Origin: Litoditis marina
Lineage: Eukaryota; Nematoda; Chromadorea; Rhabditida; Rhabditidae
Assembly (NCBI GenBank): GCA_964036275.1
Contig: OZ038438.1
Coordinates: forward strand, 16,289,720-16,353,719
Direction: 5' to 3'
DNA length: 64,000 nt
The position numbers and the translations under genes are program-made. Shown here one piece after another: positions 46,840 to 64,000 of this stretch. Each line of letters starts with the position of its first letter. The stretch's first letter is position 1. The notes under the pieces are model-generated. The model had not been told where the DNA came from, ran no database searches, and saw nothing but the letters and a program-made list of their open reading frames with translations.

Positions 46840-47250
46840 TCTGAAGCCTGAACGCTAGTAGATACGCTAGCTCTGAAAAATAATCTAGTAGTTTTCCGAA
46901 GTCTTACGGTATTTACGCGGCATATCCCACGCTTGCGGCATTTGAGGAACCTGTACTAGATACGAGACACAGGCGTTTATAGGACAGCTATATTGTAAAT
47001 CCAACAAACCATGAGATCGCAATTGCCAACAAACAACAATAGTTGTACAAAGAGCAATAAATGTTTAAAAGTACTTAAATTTTGGCAAAAGCTTGATTTA
47101 TCTTTCTAGCATTCATTATAAAATTAAGAATAACTGTGACCCGCGTCAATACTTCAGCTACCGTAACCCGAAACGCTAGTAGATTCCCTAGTTGATATCA
47201 ATATTGGGTTTTTTCCTCGCGTATCTACTAACTAGCGTTCAGGCTTCAGA
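46840..47250. mobile_element. MITE-like element with terminal inverted repeats
   Basis: Left end TCTGAAGCCTGAACGCTAGT and right end inverted (CTAGCGTTCAGGCTTCAGA), continuing inward as AGATACGC and GCGTATCT with a 4-base indel. A third diverged copy (ACCCGAAACGCTAGTAGAT) lies inside near 47165. Length 411 bp, no coding capacity. The target duplication was not recognised. Confidence 0.8.
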
Positions 47251-49117
47251 GTAGTTGAACTTAATCGAAGCTGAAACAGAATATCACACTTGGCAAAAAG
47301 CTTTTGGCTCCCATCCGTATACAATACATGACGGAAACATGGTATTTGCGACTCTATTTCAAAAATAGATTTCGCATCTATTTTTACCAGGTGTCACATT
47401 GTTTGGAAGGAAACTAGCGTACCATGAATTCCATTGTTCTATAGTTGAACATACATCGGGGAGTTACGATATGTAGAAGTGTTCGCTGGCTCTGTTTACT
47501 TCTCTTTCTCTCCCCCCTCTGGTCAGCGCTTCTCAAGCTCTGTTGTCTCAGTGCAAAATTTCGCACGTTCTCAGCTTTGTTGAAGGCGCACCCGTCAGTA
47601 CTTCACTTCGCTTTACTAAACACACAGAGAAGTCTTTCGAACATCAGTTCAGTGCGAGAAACAGTTCCTCGTCCTACCAACTGCTTCTGACCCCTCTCCC
47701 TAAGCCGGACAGCGGCTTAGTCGTTCTGTTCCGTAAGTCTAAAGAGTTTGTGAGTCAGCGTATCCCGTCCACTCTACCATCTTCGACCATTATATAAATG
47801 TTTTAGATTTTCTTTATCAATACGTTCAAAATAGTATAATGAAAATCAAAATCCTCTTGCAATTCTCTTTTGCGTTCAAAAATCTTGTGCAAAGAAACAA
47901 ATACAACGACAACTGTAAAATATTGTATTCAATAATATAGCGAAGACAACCACGAATCTCCAATTATATCAAGCCTTCTGTTGTTTGTATCAAGTTCGAG
48001 AGCTGCATTCAGTTTAACGGCTCCGATCATAACTCATATGTTGATCGATCATAGTTTACACAATTGCCTTTGTTGCCAGTTATGCAGATGCGCAGACTGC
48101 ACAAAACAGACACTCAAACCTTCAATCACTTCGTTCAACACATTACCACATGTTGCTATCGGCATTTGATGAATCATATGTTCCCTAGTAATAACATGTC
48201 CATCTAGAGAGTGCTCCGTAGAATGATGTTGTTGCGGTGCGCGGGGCTCTCGAACATTGTACAATCATATACTATACGGCAATGCGACTGTTTCCACTCT
48301 ACTATGACTTGCTTCTCACTTATTCTCCCAGTAACTTCTCTACCCAATTTCAAATCATTTAGTTCTGAACGATAATGCTCCAAATCCTGCAATCTTCACC
48401 CCACGTTGTCATATGTTTCTCTTGTTATATGAATAACTAGTTGATGTACTCGTAAGAGTGTTTCACACAGAAAGTGTCAATGTCATGACAAGCTGCTTAT
48501 CATGTAGCAAATCGGCCGTTTTGTCGAAACGGAGAGGTCCCATGGGGTAGCTGGCCATCGAGTAGAAACATAATCACCACTCATGACCGATGAACTCACT
48601 TCAGGAGCGCTTTTGTCGTTTACTGCTGTCGTCATTTTCTAATAGTTTATATTTTTGGTGGCGGTACTTAGTTTTTTCGGACGAATCCTGCTCAGGTACA
48701 CACCTCGATCATAACTTTTCGCGTAGTGAACATGGTAATTTACTATTTATCCTTGGACGAGCGCGCAAACGCGTAGATTTACGACTTGCCGCGCACAACA
48801 TTGCATTCAGACGATTATGGACAGCGGCGCCGGTTATTACGTTCAATCTGACATTTGACCTTGTTCTTCTGTCCGTTTGAACAGAGTCTAATTTGACAAT
48901 GAGTTCCTGCATACAACGTTTCGAACAATCGATCTAACTCGAATCTAAAAGATTACGAGCTTTCCTCTCCCCGGTCAAACAACCTCCAATCGTGGCCAGT
49001 GACAATCATGTTGTACTGTTGGCCGGTCGCTACCGGTCAGTTTGTGTTTGTTTTTCACGGTGCATACCTCCGCGGCAATAGCCAGAGTGAGGAGAGACAG
49101 CAGACGAGCGACATAGA

Positions 49118-49145
49118 GGGGAGAGAGAGAGAAAGAGAGGAAGGG

Positions 49146-49178
<33 letters not shown>

Positions 49179-49190
49179 GGGGGGGGGAGA
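49118..49190 (+). repeat. GA microsatellite
   Basis: Imperfect GA dinucleotide run ending in a G homopolymer. Confidence 0.95.
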
Positions 49191-49853
49191 CAGGACATTT
49201 TACAGGAATGATAAGAAACGCCAAAACCAAATGTAGGTTACTTGTATGATTCGTTGCTGAGATTTCAAATCTATATAAGTTTGATTTATATCCCGATATC
49301 GTCCTTCGATAGGCGTACTACGTTAGTTATTCACTGAGCTGTACCAATCGGGGGCGACCAAGAGCCATAAACTATAAAGAGTTCAAAAACTATTATAGGA
49401 AGAATGCAGATGGTGTGGAGCAGTTATACTCCGTGTTCACAGCAGTATGTCTCAAATTTTCTTAATGTATAGGTCTTCCCACACTGTTCCACATATAACT
49501 GAGTTGATTTTCAATTATATTGACTCCTTTTTGTAGAGTCTTCATCACTCCTACGTGGAAACTCCCTCATTGAGAAACTTTCCCTGGTTCTGAAAACGTG
49601 ATCTCATGCCTGTTTCGACCACTTTTGTAACCCGCGCAGGCTAGTATGTAAATACAAATATGACCAGTATTTAGCATGTTCGGCAATATTGAACCCAGTA
49701 ATCACTTTTTGAAGCGGCCAAGCCTACTCTGAACATGCCCTGTATTTTACGAAATCGCGTTCAGTCGAAACAGTTCAAGAACCGAACGGTTCGGAAAAAT
49801 ACTGTATTTTTTAGTCGAAACGCCAAAAAATCGATTTGTATTCTCATCATGCT

Positions 49854-49881
49854 GTATTTTACTGTAAGTACAGTAAAATAC
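49854..49881. repeat. Near-perfect palindrome
   Basis: GTATTTTACTGTA and TACAGTAAAATAC are reverse complements separated by two bases. Isolated in gene-poor DNA; no obvious terminator context. Confidence 0.85.
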
Positions 49882-52800
49882 TGTAACACAACCAAGCACG
49901 TTCTGAGGAGCTGTTTTTCAAGGGAGGGGCTCCTACCTGCGCGGGCCATTATTCGTCATTATTAGCCTGATTCGACCGCGCACAGTCACCTCATGCCCTC
50001 CCCCATTGCTTTCGCGCTCTTCCTAATCCCATGCCACACCTGGTATAATTTGTATTGATCCATTTCTTTATTTGGGAGAATCCCTGAACAATAAGATACG
50101 ACTACAATACCGTAACTTGAAACATTTCTTGGAGATTTTTTTTTGTCTGCTGATCTTACGGTAGGTTAAGTAATGTCTCATGCACGGTGAACTATACAAC
50201 TTGCGTGGGAAATAGTTCAATTCGAATACTCGATCGATTGAGTATCATAATTAATTTATCTCTCGACGAAATAATGGATTGTATTGTATTTTCATCGTAT
50301 TGTATTCACATTATCTTGGTTATGGTTTATTTGGACATGATCTGCTTGTCTTACTCTCAACAACATTCATTACCATATCATCGTAATTGTACTTTACGAC
50401 ATCATGTGTTATCGAGTTTGTATCTGTATCATCAAAACTTAACGTTGATTTTATAGTAAGGAACTGGTTTTCTTTTAATTGTCAGAGCGGCGCCTAGCAG
50501 GACATCTGCGATAGTAGTATTAGGCGTGCTGAGTTTGGTGGAATCAGACAATAGTTCTATACTTGCTTTCAGAGTTTAATGTCTTCCGTTTTGATGTTGT
50601 GTGGTACCATATCATCTCTTAAACTATCCTACTATTTTCGATCCGTCTTTGCGCGAAAAAGCCGTCCAATCAATCTTTGTTCTTTTCATTTCGGTCGGAT
50701 TGGTCTACGCGCTTCTTGTTTAACGTTAAACTATATCAGTTCTTCTGTCCCACCATTCCGTTTCGATACATTGCTTTATCGCACTTCGAACTTCTATTTT
50801 CTATTTTCTATGATCACTCGTAGTGTTTCCCTGTTGTTAGGTGTTTCTCTGTTCTTTCTCAGTCATAGGGCTTTATATGTTAGTTTTTTCTCGCTCTCTG
50901 AGGCTTTTCTCCGTTTTTTACTTGTGATGAATAAGTTGAGAATTGTTCGTGCCCGGTTCACATATGTGCTCAACGTATCATCTCTGTTCTCAGACCCAAG
51001 TAGATAGAAAACAGTTAGCTATCACTGTGTCAGATCAGATATACAGGCAAGAGGTGTAGGCAGGTATTTCATGTACATTAAGACAAACACATGGCGTGTG
51101 TATCATAAACATGGGTTTTCCACGTGCTTCGGCGGAATTTGTGGTGTTTTCCCCCTTGTGACCGTTTTTCTCTTGCTTTCTGGGGCTGGCAGGAGTCGGT
51201 GTGCGCGTCTTATCTGGCCCTGTATCTGATCGCATTGGCGCATCATCTATTTGTTTGTGTCACCGGCCAGCCATATCCCCGAATCTGTAACAGATATCCA
51301 CATTCGCTCGTTCCCCGTTTATGCTCCTATCATGACCGTATTTGTTGTTTCGTAGATTATATGACTTGAGGCGCCTTTGGCGGTGAGAGAAGCGAATTTC
51401 TGGCCCTCATGCAGGTTTGTTTTCCTTGAAGAACCGAAACACTGATAAGCTTCATTCATTTCGAAGAACGAGACACAAATAACACAATTATTGTAAAAAC
51501 ACAGGATCATATTCAGCTATTCATTAGCTATTTGTTTCATGGTCGCTTTCTTAGCTGTGAGCTGATTTCAATTTTGTGAGACGTTCCCATAGTCATAGTT
51601 GTACCAACAAGGGCGTCGGTCGTGGTATTGTTAACATGTTGTGCTAGAGATTGAGGAGAAATTGTCGGGGTGAACGGTGTTCGCGCGACATAAAAAACAC
51701 ACGCACTGTCCCTCGGCGCACCATAATTAATTCCAATACCACCCTCGCCTTTCCCCACTGTCCACTGGTCATTCAAATCCAGCAGGTGGGTTGCCTGCTT
51801 TTTTTCTCAAGTCCTTTACCTTTCCTTATTTTTGGATAGTCTTGCCTGGATATTAGCTCTCATTCCATAATATTTATTTGCTGATTGTGAGGACTGCGAG
51901 TTTATATCGTTATATCTAGAGTCTGCATGTTCCACACATACCATACGCAACTCATGTCTTTCGACTGCCGATCAGACTCTTACCGATTTTCCCATTTCCC
52001 ATTGTTTTCTGGTCAAAGACTGTATTTCCTTTTCCGATAACCTCGCCCTCGGTGTTCGTTTTGAGATGACTGCTAATCAACCTTTGTGTGGCCCCGTCTT
52101 CCCTCCTGGTTTGTGGCAACAGTTGTGCGCTTAATCGAGATTTATGGTTTTCTCGACTCAATTTAATCGTTGTAACACTCTGTTTTGTCGCCTTGTCAGC
52201 GTAAACCCATCCAATTCATCTTAATATACTTTGTGGCGCCGCGACGCAACATCTGTTTTTTGCCCTACCTTCTCACGCTGTCACAGATCACACTTCTGAG
52301 AATGTTCGCAAAGTAGGAGTTATGTGTGAAATGGATCGTTTTGCATGGTGTAACATTAGTACGGCTTCATTTTGATCTGTGGGACTGTGGGTGAAAGCGT
52401 GAATTATGAATTTTCGGTTAGGGAGGGAAGACAAATTTCCAATTCAGTATTACCATCAGTCTTACGGTCTCACCTGAGCCCTGACCCCGTTACATTGCTA
52501 CCTCCTATTCTGATATCCTTCTTCGTTTGTAACCGGCTCTATGTGACAAGCCCTCCGATTTTGGGCTACGTCAAAGTGTGTATTATTCCTTTCCTCCTCA
52601 TCAGTTCATTGATCATTGTCTTTTGTTATTTATTGAACAGTGTTTTTCCATCATTGAGTTGACTTTAAACAATACATATATCTCATCAACCCATCACATA
52701 TCACATATCACATTCAACCAATAGTAGCATAGCTCTGATCTTTTTGAAGTCGATCCTACGTCGACTCCAAGTTCTCCAACTGCTCTAACTCTAACATATT

Positions 52801-52927
52801 AGTGTTCTGTATTTTGTGTTCTCTTCCACTGCTCTCTGCGTTTTCTCACTTCCCGGATGAAAGGTATTCACTATTCTGTTCATTCGCTCTGTTTTAGGTC
52901 AATCCAAGACAAATATTCATCTTCTTC

Positions 52928-64000
<11,073 letters not shown>

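Larger units (their letters stand above)
45951..52927. other. Long gene-poor region
   Basis: About 7 kb without a supported exon. It holds a collagen polyadenylation signal (46304), an inverted-repeat element (46840-47250), a GA microsatellite (49118), a short palindrome (49854) and a pyrimidine-rich stretch from about 50600 to 52900 that precedes the adhesion receptor. A 142-codon open frame at 50579-51007 is composed mostly of pyrimidine-rich codons and shows no family. An acceptor TTTTAG at 52892-52897 shows that the receptor mRNA has either an upstream noncoding exon or a spliced leader. Confidence 0.5.

Noticed and set aside
47445..47797. Plus-strand frames of 81 and 84 codons
   Set aside because: Overlapping frames without splice sites, domain or signal consistent with a gene.
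50579..51007. 142-codon open frame preceded by CTTTCAG
   Set aside because: Hydrophobic and pyrimidine-rich composition matches the surrounding noncoding stretch, there are no splice partners, and no family is recognised. Long frames are expected in such skewed DNA.

Overview
This window is nuclear DNA from an intron-rich animal genome, almost certainly a nematode. The strongest sign is a complete cuticle collagen gene (43334-45950) with a hydrophobic N-terminus, interrupted Gly-X-Y blocks and the nematode-type C-terminus GNDATYCPCP. The other genes (multi-exon UDP-glucuronosyltransferase, E78/SEX-1-like nuclear receptor, ADAM protease, SLK/GCK-4-type kinase, Ig/FN3 adhesion receptor) fit a worm. 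Genes carry many exons (33 in the kinase) and introns of about 50 to 2000 bp, with acceptors ranging from TTTCAG to looser forms. This is less compact than Caenorhabditis and suggests a distant nematode lineage, but the species cannot be named from sequence alone. All exon models were built by hand from splice signals, phase agreement and protein motifs.

Layout. 1-1309 (minus): 5' part of a nuclear receptor, cut by the window edge after the first zinc finger. 4690-9590 (plus): complete 10-exon UDP-glucuronosyltransferase. 10861-13243 (plus): 8-exon dimethylargininase (DDAH)-fold protein that has lost its catalytic residues. 13958-22722 (minus): ADAM metalloprotease with intact zinc site, disintegrin, Cys-rich, EGF, membrane segment and proline-rich tail; the signal-peptide exon was not found. 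24858-35996 (minus): complete SLK/LOK (GCK-4) Ste20-family kinase. 38675-40439 (minus): small membrane protein with two PY motifs. 43334-45950 (plus): cuticle collagen. 52928 to the right edge (plus): Echinoid-like cell-adhesion receptor with seven Ig domains, FN3 and a membrane segment, cut in its cytoplasmic tail.

The genes are functionally unrelated neighbours, not an operon or a gene cluster for one pathway. Several act at the cell surface (ADAM, Ig receptor, PY-motif membrane protein, collagen), but the sequence gives no evidence that they work together.

Between and inside the genes lie several short non-autonomous inverted-repeat elements. Two have recognisable target-site duplications: 14651-15374 (built of GGAATT-type subrepeats, 6-bp duplication) and 54089-54305 (9-bp duplication, Mutator-like). 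Two others (22859-23203 and 46840-47250) have clear terminal inverted repeats. One ADAM intron holds a perfect 41-bp inverted repeat. The most interesting protein-level observation is the intact but apparently catalytically dead DDAH homologue. I found no CRISPR array, no operon-like defence system and no convincing functional tRNA or rRNA gene.
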